The position numbers and the translations under genes were made by a program. The notes beneath the pieces are model-generated. The model saw only the letters and a program-made list of their open reading frames with translations. It was not told the DNA's origin and searched no databases. Shown here one piece after another: positions 1-10,663 of a stretch of 64,000 nucleotides of DNA. Every line of letters begins with the position of its first letter. Within the stretch, counting starts at the first letter, position 1. The stretch lies in contig JAIYAQ010000037.1 of NCBI GenBank assembly GCA_027488975.1, positions 1 through 64,000 on the forward strand. The letters are read 5' to 3'. Source of the DNA: Cyanobium sp. E1_MAG_00006 (GTDB taxonomy: Bacteria; Cyanobacteriota; Cyanobacteriia; PCC-6307; Cyanobiaceae).

Positions 1-761
1 GGCTGCGTTCCCTCCGCCGCCAGCAGATCCAGCAGCTCCGTGTCCTCGCCATCGCCCACCTTCGTCTCCAGGCTCACCGGCTGACGCGCACGGCACAGCA
101 GATCCTTCACCTCCTCCTCTGGCAGCTCCACGTACTCCGCCAGCTCCGTCACCGTCGGCGTCCGGCCTAGCTCCTGGCTCAGCTCGCGCTGACCCTTCTT
201 CAGCTTGTTCAGCGTCTCCGTGATGTGGATCGGCAGCCGGATCGTGCGGCTCTTCTCGGCGATCGCCCGCGTGATCCCCTGACGGATCCACCAGTACGCA
301 TACGTACTGAACTTGTAGCCCCGCGTCGGATCGAATTTCTCCACACCCCGCACCAGGCCGATCGTTCCCTCCTGGATCAGGTCCAGCAGCTCCATGTTCC
401 GCTTGGTGTACTTCTTCGCCACGCTCACCACCAGCCGCAGGTTGGCGGACACCATCCGCTCCTTGGCCCGCTGACCCGCCCGTAGACGGCGCCGCAGCAA
501 CTGCGGCGTCAAGCCAGCGGCCTCGGCCAGCTGTTCACGGGTGGGCTGGCCACCGCCGGCGCGCATGGTCAGTTCCTGCTCCAGCTCCTCCAGCGCCACC
601 AGCTCCTGCACCTGGCGGCCCAGGGTGATCTCCTGCTCATGACTGAGCAATGGCACACGGCCGATGTCGCGCAGGTAGGAGCGAACCAGGTCAGCACTCA
701 GCGCGGCCGGCTCTGCAGCTGCACGGGCGGGGGCTTGAGCGGAGGCAACAGCAACGACCAC
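1..761 (-). CDS. Group 2 RNA polymerase sigma factor (sigma-70 family), C-terminus cut by window edge
   Basis: This protein directs RNA polymerase to promoters. About 253 codons are visible. Region 1.2 is recognisable at SYLRDIGRVPLLSHEQE, regions 2.1-2.4 at RMVSANLRLVVSVAKKY, LLDLIQEGTIGLVRGVEKFD and STYAYWWIRQGITRAIA, and region 3 at PTVTELAEYVELPEEEVKDL. The wording IRQGITRAIAEKSRTIRLPI and the short N-terminus fit the non-essential group 2 sigma factors of cyanobacteria rather than the principal SigA. Region 4 (-35 recognition) lies beyond position 1. The start is taken as GTG at 759-761: an in-frame TAG lies ten codons upstream and there is no ATG. It lies 100 bases downstream of mgtE on the same strand. 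Confidence 0.9.
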   Translation of the reverse strand, partial: MVVAVASAQAPARAAAEPAALSADLVRSYLRDIGRVPLLSHEQEITLGRQVQELVALEELEQELTMRAGGGQPTREQLAEAAGLTPQLLRRRLRAGQRAKERMVSANLRLVVSVAKKYTKRNMELLDLIQEGTIGLVRGVEKFDPTRGYKFSTYAYWWIRQGITRAIAEKSRTIRLPIHITETLNKLKKGQRELSQELGRTPTVTELAEYVELPEEEVKDLLCRARQPVSLETKVGDGEDTELLDLLAAEGTQ

Positions 762-861
762 GACCGGATCCGTGAACTGTTGTGAAGCCTAACCTGAAGA
801 AGTGTGAACTCCCTCTCAGAAAGCCCGGATTGCTCGAAAAAGCGCTAGGGGGGAATCCGAA

Positions 862-2298
862 TCAGCCCGGAGCAACGCGCCCCAGCAGCCAGCTGGCTGT
901 CCGCAGGTAGATGAAGACGCCCGCCACGTCGGTGGCGGTGGCGATGAACGGAGCCGACATCAGGGCCGGATCCAGGCCGATCCGCTCGAATAGCAGCGGC
1001 AGGGCCGCACCCGCGGTTGCCGCCAGGGTGGTGATCGCCACCAGGCTGATGCCCGCCGCCCAGGCCACCAACCAGTTCCAGTGCGACACGTAGGCCGCCC
1101 AGGGAATCACCACGATGATCATGAGCAGGCCGAGCAGGGCGCCGGCCACCGACTCGCGCCAGATGGCCGCCCATGTGCCGAGGCTCTGGATTCGCTGGGT
1201 GCTGAGACCGCGGATCACCACCGTGGAGCTCTGGGCACCAACGTTGCCACCGGTGCCGATCAGCAGCGGGATGAAGGCGGCCAGCACCACCACCTTGTTG
1301 AGCACGTCATCCATTGAGGCGATCACCGCGGCGGTGCCGCTGTTGGCCAGCAGCAGCACCAGCAGCCACACCACACGGCGGCGAGCCACGGTGAACAGGT
1401 TGCTCTGGAAGTAGTCGTCCTCATCGCCGGCCTGCACGGCGCCGGCGGCATAGAGGTCACGGGTGGCCTCCTGCTGGATCACGTCGATCACGTCGTCAAC
1501 GGTGACGATCCCCACCAACCGCTCCTCGCGGTCCACCACCGGCACGGCCAGGAAGTCGTAGCGCTGGATCACGCGCGCCACCTCCTCCTGGTCGGTGTCG
1601 GTGCCCACGCTCACCACCTCGCGGGTCATCACATCGCCGAGGCGCTCCTCCGGCTCAGCCACCACCAGATCCCTCAGCGAGAGGATGCCGGTGAGATGGC
1701 GCGAGGCGTCGGTCACATACAGGGCGTAGATCGTCTCGGTGTCGCGGGCGCGGCGGCGGATGATCGTCAGCGCCTGGGCCACGCTGTGGAACTCCTTGAG
1801 GTCGATGAACTCCGTTGTCATCAACCGGCCGGCGGTCTCCGGCTCGTAACCCAACAGCTGGGCCGTCACGCGGCGCTCCGCCGGGCTGAGCTCCGCCAGC
1901 AACCGGCGCACCACCTTGGCGGGCAGCTCATCGAAGAGGGTCACCCGATCATCGGGTGACATCTCCTCAACGAGCTCCAGAACCTCGCTGGAGCGCAGAC
2001 GCTCCAGCAGGGTCTGCTGCACGCTCGGATCCAGATATTCGTAGACCTCGATCGCCTCGTCCTTGGGCAGCAGCCGGAAGGCCAGGGCCTGCAGGGTGCG
2101 CGGTAGGCCGCCAATCGCCTCGGCGATATCCACCTCCTGCACAGGCTGGAGGAGCAGCTTGACGCCGTCGTAATTCCCGGCCTCCAGCAGACCCTTGAGC
2201 TGCTGGGTGAGCAACTCCGTGAGCACGGCCCCGTTGGCCGACTTGGTGGTGGCGTTCTTGGAGCTGGTGCTGTTGCCGGCAGCGGTCGCGTCGCTCAT
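862..2298 (-). CDS. mgtE: Magnesium transporter MgtE
   Basis: Inner-membrane Mg2+ channel gated by cytoplasmic Mg2+. The 478 residues follow the family layout: a helical N domain (about 30-160, with repeated SPxxR turns such as MSPDDR and LSPAERR), a CBS pair (about 165-290, with TGILSLRDL and VGIVTVDDVIDVI), a connecting helix, and a five-helix membrane domain from about residue 315. The pore signature GTGGNVGAQSS and the late motif DPALMSAPFIATATDVAG are intact, so it should be functional. The first 25 residues are Ser/Ala/Thr-rich and probably disordered. The gene is divergent from the peroxidase gene and is followed by the sigma factor gene on the same strand. Confidence 0.95.
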   Translation of the reverse strand: MSDATAAGNSTSSKNATTKSANGAVLTELLTQQLKGLLEAGNYDGVKLLLQPVQEVDIAEAIGGLPRTLQALAFRLLPKDEAIEVYEYLDPSVQQTLLERLRSSEVLELVEEMSPDDRVTLFDELPAKVVRRLLAELSPAERRVTAQLLGYEPETAGRLMTTEFIDLKEFHSVAQALTIIRRRARDTETIYALYVTDASRHLTGILSLRDLVVAEPEERLGDVMTREVVSVGTDTDQEEVARVIQRYDFLAVPVVDREERLVGIVTVDDVIDVIQQEATRDLYAAGAVQAGDEDDYFQSNLFTVARRRVVWLLVLLLANSGTAAVIASMDDVLNKVVVLAAFIPLLIGTGGNVGAQSSTVVIRGLSTQRIQSLGTWAAIWRESVAGALLGLLMIIVVIPWAAYVSHWNWLVAWAAGISLVAITTLAATAGAALPLLFERIGLDPALMSAPFIATATDVAGVFIYLRTASWLLGRVAPG

Positions 2299-2388
2299 GG
2301 CTCCGGTGCTGCGGCAATTCGAGTGTATGAGCTCAGGTCGCTAGGGTCGCGCCATCCCGAACACCGGCTGAGGCGGCCGGAGAGAACC

Positions 2389-2859
2389 ATGGCTGTGAAC
2401 GTGAGTGCCGTGCCGGTGATCGATGCCAGCGGCGAGGAGCAGACGCTCGGAGCCTTCGCCGGCCAGGTGGTTCTGGCGGTGAACGTGGCCAGCCGCTGCG
2501 GCTTCACCCGTCAGTACACGGGCCTGCAGGCCCTGCAGGAGGCCTACGGGCCTCAGGGCTTCACGGTGCTGGCCTTCCCCTGCAACGACTTCGGCGCCCA
2601 GGAACCCGGCAGCCTGAGCGAGATCCAGCAGTTCTGCTCCACCACCTATGGGGTGAACTTTCCGGTCTTCAGCAAGGTGGCGATCAGCGCCGAGCCCTTC
2701 AGCAGCCTGGTGCAGACCGAACCGGCCGGTCCGGTGGCCTGGAACTTCGAGAAATTCCTGATCGGCAAAGACGGCACTGTGCTGGCCCGCTTCAAGAGCG
2801 GCGTGGAGCCAGAGGCTGCCGAACTGAAGGCGGCCATTGAGGCGGCGCTGGCTGCCTGA
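2389..2859 (+). CDS. Glutathione peroxidase family protein (Cys type, probably thioredoxin-dependent)
   Basis: Thiol peroxidase that reduces H2O2 and lipid hydroperoxides. The product is 156 residues from ATG 2389; an upstream in-frame start at 2323 would add 22 residues that do not resemble the family. The peroxidatic residue is Cys37 in NVASRCGFT, not selenocysteine. Cys65 lies in FPCNDFGAQEPG, and Cys83 in QFCSTTYGV sits where the resolving cysteine of thioredoxin-dependent members lies. Trp118 and Asn119 of the WNF motif are present. The usual Gln of the PCNQFG motif, part of the catalytic tetrad, is Asp67 here. The gene converges on crcB. Confidence 0.9.
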   Translation: MAVNVSAVPVIDASGEEQTLGAFAGQVVLAVNVASRCGFTRQYTGLQALQEAYGPQGFTVLAFPCNDFGAQEPGSLSEIQQFCSTTYGVNFPVFSKVAISAEPFSSLVQTEPAGPVAWNFEKFLIGKDGTVLARFKSGVEPEAAELKAAIEAALAA

Positions 2860-2897
2860 GGGCAAGCAGGGCCCGGATCAACGCCGCCGTGCCCTCA
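2857..2897. terminator. Possible bidirectional hairpin between the peroxidase gene and crcB
   Basis: An 8-base perfect inverted repeat (TGAGGGCA at 2857-2864, TGCCCTCA at 2890-2897) overlaps both convergent stop codons with a 25-base loop. There is no T-tract on either side, so a terminator role is only a guess. Confidence 0.25.
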
Positions 2898-3326
2898 GCC
2901 GTCCCGCCGGGTTCGAAAAACCATCCGGCTGCTGAGCAGCCCAAGCAGGGAAGCGCCAAGACCCAGGCTGAGTGTTGCCAGCACCAGCACCAATCCCTGC
3001 CAGGGCTGCTGCGCCTCGATCAGGTGCACCACATCAAGCATCCAGCTGCTGAAGGTGGTGAGGCAGCCGCAGAAACCGATGCCCAGCCAGAGCAACAGGC
3101 TGGTGCGGTGTGGGATCGGTCCGGCCAGAAAGCCCAGCAGGAAGGAACCCAGCACATTCACCAGCAGATCGGCGCCGGCACTGCCCCCCAGCCAGGGGCC
3201 GAGCTGGACGGCGGCTTGCCAGCGCAGCAGAGCCCCGGGAACCCCTCCAGCCGCCACCAGCAACAGCTCGCGCAGCTCAAAGCGCAGACGACGGCGGCCC
3301 AGCTCGCGATCGGCAGCCTGCGTCAT
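2895..3326 (-). CDS. crcB: Fluoride channel subunit CrcB/Fluc, second of a pair
   Basis: Four-helix subunit of the dimeric fluoride export channel. The 143 residues contain family motifs in order: GGVPGALLRW in helix 1, the conserved Asn in LLVNVLGSFLLGF in helix 2, and GFCGCLTTFSSW in helix 3. ATG 3324-3326 overlaps the stop of the upstream crcB copy as ATGA, which favours translational coupling over the ATG at 3347. Arg-rich tails at both ends (RELGRRRLRFELRE and MVFRTRRDG) put N- and C-termini in the cytoplasm by the positive-inside rule, opposite to the partner subunit. Confidence 0.92.
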   Translation of the reverse strand: MTQAADRELGRRRLRFELRELLLVAAGGVPGALLRWQAAVQLGPWLGGSAGADLLVNVLGSFLLGFLAGPIPHRTSLLLWLGIGFCGCLTTFSSWMLDVVHLIEAQQPWQGLVLVLATLSLGLGASLLGLLSSRMVFRTRRDG

Positions 3327-3694
3327 CGCGTTCCGGCGCCCAGCCACAGACCCAGTGCCACCGCCAGCAGACCCGCAAGCACGGAACCGAACAGCAACCC
3401 CACGGCCTGACGGCGCGCGCCGCTCAACCAGGCCTGCAGCAGCTCGACACTGAAGGTGGAGAAGGTGCTGAAGCTGCCGAGAAAGCCCACGCCGAGCAGA
3501 AGGCCCAGCTGAAGCTGCGGGCCGCAGGCCTGCTCAAGGGCGCTGATCAGGCCCAGAGCGAAGCAGGCCGACACATTCACGCCGAAGGTGGCCCAGTGCT
3601 TGCGGGGAAGCAGCGGCTCGAAATGGTTCACCAAGCGGAAGCGCAGCCAGGCTCCAGGCACGGCGCCGATGGCCACCAACAGGGCATCACGCAT
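3323..3694 (-). CDS. crcB: Fluoride channel subunit CrcB/Fluc, first of a pair
   Basis: The 123-residue partner of the downstream copy. Motifs are AVPGAWLRFRL in helix 1, FGVNVSACFALG with the pore Asn in helix 2, and GFLGSFSTFSTF in helix 3. The positive charges lie in loops 1 and 3 (LLPRKHW, SGARRQ) rather than at the ends, predicting the opposite membrane orientation to the second subunit. Paired fluc genes commonly encode an antiparallel heterodimer. No fluoride riboswitch is evident in the short leader. Confidence 0.92.
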   Translation of the reverse strand: MRDALLVAIGAVPGAWLRFRLVNHFEPLLPRKHWATFGVNVSACFALGLISALEQACGPQLQLGLLLGVGFLGSFSTFSTFSVELLQAWLSGARRQAVGLLFGSVLAGLLAVALGLWLGAGTR

Positions 3695-3727
3695 GGGCAG
3701 AACCGACTCTCCTGGCGGCGGCGAGGT

Positions 3728-4059
3728 TCAGGCCGCCAGCCAACCGCGGCGGGCGGGCACCAGGCCTGGAACGGCAGCAGCCTCAACCTGCAGCCAGCGT
3801 GCACCGGCAGGGCTGCGCCAGGTGCGCAGCACGCGCAATGGTTGATCAGCCGCCAGCTGGCCAAGGGCAGGAGCCCGACACTCCGGAGCGGCCTGCAGGC
3901 TCCGGACGCTGGCGGGCAGCAACGGCTCACCAGCCTGGCGTCGGCGCACCTCCGGGAGCCGTCGCTCGGCACCACCGGCCGGCAGCGCCACCGGAGCGAT
4001 CAGGGCAAAGCCCAGCAACGCCGCCCAGCGCCAGGGCCCCGGGACAGGAATCCGGGCCA

Positions 4060-4060
<1 letters not shown>
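3728..4060 (-). CDS. Small secreted protein of unknown function
   Basis: The 110-residue product has a clear Sec-type signal sequence (WAALLGFALIAPVALPAGGA) and an Arg/Pro-rich mature part ending in WLQVEAAAVPGLVPARRGWL. I do not recognise a family. Its ATG shares one base with the gyrB stop (TGATG at 4062-4058), so it is probably translationally coupled to gyrB. Length, coupling and a plausible signal peptide favour a real gene, but there is no catalytic motif to suggest a role. Confidence 0.6.
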
Positions 4061-6108
<2,048 letters not shown>

Positions 6109-6160
6109 CTACCACCGATGCAATAGAGAGGCTCCTGGGGGCCTCTGCGTTGACATTTGA

Positions 6161-6180
6161 GTCAGGGGTGCAACCCTGAC
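6161..6180. other. Inverted repeat in the gyrB-miaA divergent region
   Basis: A perfect 7-base stem (GTCAGGG at 6161-6167, CCCTGAC at 6174-6180) with a 6-base loop lies in the 244-base gap between gyrB and miaA. A second 6-base stem (AGAGGC 6127-6132, GCCTCT 6141-6146) lies nearby. A -35-like TTGACA at 6150-6155 has no good -10 at the right distance. These may be leader structures or regulator sites; no function can be assigned. Confidence 0.3.
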
Positions 6181-6265
6181 ACCCGCAGGAACCGCCACGA
6201 GGCGACGCCGCGGTCGCCAGCAAGGCCGCCAGCGAGACGCGCCAGAGCCCGGGCAAAGTGCCTGG

Positions 6266-7225
6266 ATGGAGAGCGTGATCCACCCCGCGACGGCCACCAC
6301 CGACCAGCCCGACCTGCCGCTGCTGATCGTTCTGCTCGGCCCCACAGCCAGCGGCAAGACCGACCTGGGCATCGCCATCGCCCAGGCCCTGGATCTGGCG
6401 GTGCTGTCGGTGGATTCACGCCAGCTCTATGCGGAGATGGACATCGGCACCGCCAAACCCACCCCGGAGCAGCGGGCGGCGGTGCGGCATGAGCTGCTGG
6501 ATCTGCGCCGGCCCGACCAACCGATCAACCTTCAGGAGTTCCGCGCGGAGGCGGAACAGGCCATCGCCGCCGAACACCGGCGCCGCGGCATCGCCCTGCT
6601 GGTGGGCGGCAGCGGCCTCTATCTGAAGGCGATCAGCCAGGGGATGACGCCACCGGCAGTCCCTCCCCAGCCGCAACTGCGGGCCCAGCTGGAGGCCCTC
6701 GGCCAGCCCCTCTGCCACGGGCTGCTGGCGAGCGCGGATCCGGTGGCAGCAGCGCGGATCATGCCCCGCGATGCCGTGCGCACCCAGCGGGCCCTGGAAG
6801 TCCTGTACGCCACGGGGCGTCCGCTGAGCGCCCAGCAGGGGGCCAGCGCACCGCCCTGGCGGGTGCTGGAGCTGGGTCTGAACCCCGTGGACCTCAAACC
6901 GCGCATCGCCGCCCGCAGCGGTGCCATGTTCGCGGCGGGACTGGTGCAGGAAACCCGCGGGCTGGCGGAGCGCTACGGCGAGGGCTGCCCGCTGCTGGAC
7001 ACGATCGGCTACAGCGAGGCCAGGGCCGTGCTGCGTGGCGACCTCAGCGAAGCGGAGGCCATCAGCCAGACCAGCCGCCGCACCCAGCAGTTCGCCAAGC
7101 GCCAGCGCACCTGGTTCCGGCGCCAGCACAAGCCCCTATGGCTGACAGGCGACGGCGCGATCACCGATACCGGTTCCGATCCGCTGCAGGTGGCCTTGTC
7201 GGCGATCGAGCGCGTTCTAGGGTGA
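6266..7225 (+). CDS. miaA: tRNA dimethylallyltransferase
   Basis: Transfers a dimethylallyl group to N6 of A37 in tRNAs that read UNN codons. The 319 residues show the P-loop GPTASGKT (about 26-33), the substrate-tRNA motif [30 protein letters not shown], and the C-terminal [16 protein letters not shown]. It is divergent from gyrB and 44 bases upstream of infC on the same strand, so the two translation-related genes may share a transcript. Confidence 0.95.
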   Translation: MESVIHPATATTDQPDLPLLIVLLGPTASGKTDLGIAIAQALDLAVLSVDSRQLYAEMDIGTAKPTPEQRAAVRHELLDLRRPDQPINLQEFRAEAEQAIAAEHRRRGIALLVGGSGLYLKAISQGMTPPAVPPQPQLRAQLEALGQPLCHGLLASADPVAAARIMPRDAVRTQRALEVLYATGRPLSAQQGASAPPWRVLELGLNPVDLKPRIAARSGAMFAAGLVQETRGLAERYGEGCPLLDTIGYSEARAVLRGDLSEAEAISQTSRRTQQFAKRQRTWFRRQHKPLWLTGDGAITDTGSDPLQVALSAIERVLG

Positions 7226-7269
7226 ACGATGAACAGCAACACCCTTTACCCGACCTCTCGCCCGCCTGA

Positions 7270-7923
7270 ATGCCACCCCGTCCCCGTTTTGACCGTCGCG
7301 CTCCTGTACGGGAGCTCCCCAACATCAACGACCGCATCAGTTACCCCCAGCTGCGGGTGGTCGATGCCGACGGCAGTCAGCTGGGGGTGATCTCAAGGGA
7401 GGCAGCCCTGGAGGTGGCCCAGGACCGCGAGCTCGACCTAGTGCTGGTCAGTGAGAAGGCCGACCCGCCGGTCTGCCGGATCATGGACTACGGCAAATAC
7501 AAGTTCGAGCAGGAAAAGAAGGCCAAGGAAGCCAAGAAGAAGTCGCATCAGACCGAGGTCAAGGAGGTCAAGATGCGCTACAAGATCGACCAGCACGACT
7601 ATGACGTGCGCATCGGTCAGGCCGTGCGCTTCCTCAAGGCCGGCGACAAGGTGAAGTGCACGGTGATCTTCCGCGGTCGCGAGATCCAGCACACCGCGCT
7701 GGCTGAGCTGCTGCTGATGCGCATGGCCAAGGACCTCGAGGAGAGCGCCGAGATTCAGCAGGAGCCGAAGCGCGAGGGCCGCAACATGATCATGTTCCTC
7801 AGCCCGCGCAAGACACCGCTGGCCAAGGAGAAGGAGGCCGCTGCAGCCGCCAGCAAGGCCGTGCGAACGATCGAAACCCCGCGCCAGGCTGCCGCCAGCG
7901 CTGCGGCCGCCGCCGAGAGCTGA
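7270..7923 (+). CDS. infC: Translation initiation factor IF-3
   Basis: Binds the 30S subunit and checks start-codon pairing. The N domain begins [20 protein letters not shown], the linker is rich in Lys ([15 protein letters not shown]), and the C domain has [20 protein letters not shown] and [15 protein letters not shown]. The 217 residues include a roughly 40-residue Ala/Lys-rich tail beyond the usual end at about 175, which looks disordered. ATG 7270 gives a 17-residue basic leader before the conserved start. Confidence 0.96.
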   Translation: MPPRPRFDRRAPVRELPNINDRISYPQLRVVDADGSQLGVISREAALEVAQDRELDLVLVSEKADPPVCRIMDYGKYKFEQEKKAKEAKKKSHQTEVKEVKMRYKIDQHDYDVRIGQAVRFLKAGDKVKCTVIFRGREIQHTALAELLLMRMAKDLEESAEIQQEPKREGRNMIMFLSPRKTPLAKEKEAAAAASKAVRTIETPRQAAASAAAAAES

Positions 7924-7981
7924 GGGCGAAAGCTCAAGGCGAGTTGAGGGGCCAGGCAAGCCCGCCCGAAAGCTGCAGCCG

Positions 7982-8743
7982 CTACAGCATCTCGCTGAAG
8001 AGCGCGAGCATGGCCGCCCAGCCGGAGGCGGCACCCTCGGGCTGGAAATCAGCCCGGGCTTCGCACAGGTAACCGTGGCCGGCCCCCGGCGCCATCACCA
8101 GCCTGTGGCGCGCCTGAGGGCTGCCGCAATCGACGCCGCCATTGGCGGCCGTGAGCGCCGCCGCCAACGCCTTGATCTCCTCCGCGGGGATCAGCGGATC
8201 GGCGTCGCCACGGAAGCAGAACAGGCGGCCGGGGATCTCGGGCAGCGCGTCCAGCGTGGGCGGCCCGCCCCCTGGCCGAAACGATGCCACCCGGGCGCCG
8301 TAGAAGTCGCAGGTGGCGGCGACCTGAGGCAGGGTGGCCGCCAGCATCGCCAGGTGGCCGCCGAAGCAGAAGCCCACGCAGCCAAGGGGCCGCTCCGCCA
8401 GGCCATCGCCGGCATGGGCCTGTTGCAGCCAGGCCGCCGCCGCCGCGACGTCATCAAGCAGCTGATCGGCGCTCACCTGGTCGCGATGCTCCCGGCCCGC
8501 CGCCAGTCCCTCTTCGTCGTAGCCCACATCCAGCTGAGGCGCCGTGCGCCAGAAGGTGCTGATCGCCAGGGCGGCATAGCCCTCCTCCGCCAGGCGGTCG
8601 GCCACGCTGCGCACCCAGGCGTTGACGCCGAACACCTCCGGTAGCACCAGCACCCCCGCCCGCGGGGGCCTGGCGCCCGCCGGCCGCGCCCACCAGGCGG
8701 GCATGGCGGCAGGGATCGTCACCCACTCGGACTGGATGGTCAT
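7982..8743 (-). CDS. Dienelactone hydrolase family protein
   Basis: Alpha/beta hydrolase of the carboxymethylenebutenolidase family. In 253 residues from ATG 8743 the expected features are Glu36 in LVLPEVFG, the nucleophile Cys126 in GFCFGG, an acid at Asp182 in RGDADPLIP, and His223 in APGAGHGYLC, so the Cys-Asp-His triad appears complete. A longer in-frame reading upstream runs antisense through the GntR gene and is not credible. The natural substrate is unknown. It converges on infC and is divergent from the GntR regulator gene, which may regulate it. Confidence 0.9.
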   Translation of the reverse strand: MTIQSEWVTIPAAMPAWWARPAGARPPRAGVLVLPEVFGVNAWVRSVADRLAEEGYAALAISTFWRTAPQLDVGYDEEGLAAGREHRDQVSADQLLDDVAAAAAWLQQAHAGDGLAERPLGCVGFCFGGHLAMLAATLPQVAATCDFYGARVASFRPGGGPPTLDALPEIPGRLFCFRGDADPLIPAEEIKALAAALTAANGGVDCGSPQARHRLVMAPGAGHGYLCEARADFQPEGAASGWAAMLALFSEML

Positions 8744-8848
8744 GGCTGGGCTCTGCAGGCCACCGTCACACTGCCGTATGCCAACGCTGCAATTGTCACG
8801 GGCGGCAAAGGTCCGTAAGGTGCGGCGACAGCGTTGTGCCAATCCGGC

Positions 8849-9838
8849 GTGCGGTTCCACATCCAGCAGGACAGCGACATTCCGGCGTCGAGCCAGCTGT
8901 ACAACCAGATCTGCTTCGCCATCGCGGCGCGCCACTTCCCGCCGGGCCATCGCCTGCCGAGCACGCGCCAGCTCGCCATGCAGACCGGCCTGCATCGCAA
9001 CACGATCAGCAAGGTCTACCGCCAGCTCGAGACCGATGGGGTGGTGGAGGCGATGGCCGGCTCGGGCATCTATGTGCGCGACCAGCAGAACCCCCGCGAG
9101 ATCAAGCCGCCGCCCGGTCTGCGCGGCCGACCGCTGCCGGATATCGACCGGGAGGTGCGCCAGAGCATCGACGGCCTGCTCAACGCCGGCTGCACCCTGC
9201 AGCAGGCCCGTGACCTGCTCACCCGCGAGATCGACTGGCGCCTGCGCTGCGGCGCCCGCGTACTGGTGAGCACCCCCCGCGAGGACATCGGTGCCTCGAT
9301 GCTCATCGCGGAGGAACTCACACCCAGCCTCGACGTGCCGGTGGAGGTGGTGCCCATGGAGGAGCTGGAGGCTGTGCTCGAGAGCTCCAGCAATGGGACG
9401 GTGGTGACCAGCCGGTACTTCCTGCAGCCGGTGGAGGAGATCGCCCGCCGCCATGGCGTGCGGGCCGTGCCGGTGGACCTCAACGACTTCCGTCACGAAC
9501 TCGACCTGCTCAAGGATCTGCGCGCCGGCAGCTGCGTGGGCCTGGTGAGCATCAGCCCGGGCATCCTGCGGGCCGCCGAGGTGATCCTGCACAGCATGCG
9601 CGGCAACGAGCTACTGCTGATGACCGCCACCCCCGACGTGAGCAGCCGCCTGCTGGCCCTGCTGCGGGCCGCCAGCCATGTGCTGTGCGACCGCCCCAGC
9701 CTGCCGCTGGTGGAGCAGAGCCTGCGCCAGAACCGTGCCCAGCTGATGCGCCTGCCGCAGGTGCACTGCGCCCAGAGCTACCTGGGCAGCGCCACGATCG
9801 ATCTGCTGCGCAAAGAGATCGGGCTGCTGGCGGCCTGA
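8849..9838 (+). CDS. GntR-family transcriptional regulator
   Basis: The N-terminal winged helix-turn-helix is clear: ASSQLYNQICFAIAARHFPP, LPSTRQLAMQTGLHRNTISK, VYRQLETDGVVEAMAGSGIY. The remaining 230 residues are not an aminotransferase of the MocR type: there is no PLP lysine motif, and they resemble a separate ligand-binding module (EELTPSLDVPVEVVPMEEL, CVGLVSISPGILRAAEVIL). GTG 8849 is chosen because the product then begins VRFHIQQDSDIP, matching my memory of picocyanobacterial homologues; TTG 8834 is the alternative. It lies 57 bases upstream of cysE and is divergent from the hydrolase gene. Confidence 0.85.
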   Translation: MRFHIQQDSDIPASSQLYNQICFAIAARHFPPGHRLPSTRQLAMQTGLHRNTISKVYRQLETDGVVEAMAGSGIYVRDQQNPREIKPPPGLRGRPLPDIDREVRQSIDGLLNAGCTLQQARDLLTREIDWRLRCGARVLVSTPREDIGASMLIAEELTPSLDVPVEVVPMEELEAVLESSSNGTVVTSRYFLQPVEEIARRHGVRAVPVDLNDFRHELDLLKDLRAGSCVGLVSISPGILRAAEVILHSMRGNELLLMTATPDVSSRLLALLRAASHVLCDRPSLPLVEQSLRQNRAQLMRLPQVHCAQSYLGSATIDLLRKEIGLLAA

Positions 9839-9895
9839 CGCAGGCCTGGCACCCGCCTGCCCCTCAAGCGAGCGGCGCCACGCGAAACTGCCCTC

Positions 9896-10654
9896 ATGCT
9901 TAAGGCCCTGCGCGCCGACCTGGCGATCATCAAGGAGCGCGACCCGGCGGCGCGCGGCACGCTGGAGATCCTGCTCTGCTATCCGGGGCTGCACGCCCTC
10001 AGCCTGCACCGCCTCAGCCACCGGCTCTGGCGGCAGCGCTGGCCACTGACCCCCCTGCTCGCCAGATTGATCAGCCAGCTGGGGCGCTGGCTCACCGGCA
10101 TCGAGATCCACCCAGGGGCCCGCATCGGCCACGGCGTGTTCATCGACCACGGCATGGGCGTGGTGATCGGTGAAACCAGCGTGATCGGTGACAAGTGCCT
10201 GCTGTACCAGGGCGTGACGCTGGGGGGCACCGGCAAGGCCCACGGCAAGCGCCACCCCACCCTGGCGGAGAACGTGGTGGTGGGCGCAGGCGCCAAGGTG
10301 CTGGGGGCGATCACGGTGGGCGCCAACACACGCATCGGCGCCGGCTCGGTGCTGCTGCGCGATGTGGACGCGGACAGCACCGTGGTGGGCATCCCCGGCC
10401 GCGTGATTCACCAGAGCGGCGTGCGCATCGACCCGCTGGCCCACTCGGCACTGCCCGATGCCGAAGCGCGCGTGATCCGCAATCTGATGGAGCGGATCGA
10501 TCAGCTCGAGAGCGACCTGGCCCGCACCCAGACCTGCCTGCGTGAACTGGCAGCAGGACGCCCCCTGCTCGAACCCTGCAGGGGGGTGGCCCAGAGCCTC
10601 AAGGATCGGGAGATCCTGGAGTTTCTGGGGGACGGTTCCGAAGAAGGCAGCTGA
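9896..10654 (+). CDS. cysE: Serine O-acetyltransferase
   Basis: Makes O-acetylserine for cysteine synthesis. The 252 residues have the N-terminal helical domain ([20 protein letters not shown]) and a left-handed beta helix of hexapeptide repeats with the signature [20 protein letters not shown] and [17 protein letters not shown], which carries the catalytic His-Asp pair and the acetyl-CoA site. The C-terminal 60 residues form a helical tail ([16 protein letters not shown]). It ends 9 bases from the convergent secA stop. Confidence 0.95.
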   Translation: MLKALRADLAIIKERDPAARGTLEILLCYPGLHALSLHRLSHRLWRQRWPLTPLLARLISQLGRWLTGIEIHPGARIGHGVFIDHGMGVVIGETSVIGDKCLLYQGVTLGGTGKAHGKRHPTLAENVVVGAGAKVLGAITVGANTRIGAGSVLLRDVDADSTVVGIPGRVIHQSGVRIDPLAHSALPDAEARVIRNLMERIDQLESDLARTQTCLRELAAGRPLLEPCRGVAQSLKDREILEFLGDGSEEGS

Positions 10655-10663
10655 GAGAACCGA

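Noticed and set aside
3695-3727. Fluoride riboswitch before or between the crcB genes
   Set aside because: No pseudoknot or GGCGAUGG-type conserved core seen upstream of 3694 on the coding strand.
6150-6178. Strong promoter for miaA at TTGACA
   Set aside because: The -35 match is perfect but no TANNNT lies 16-18 bases downstream.
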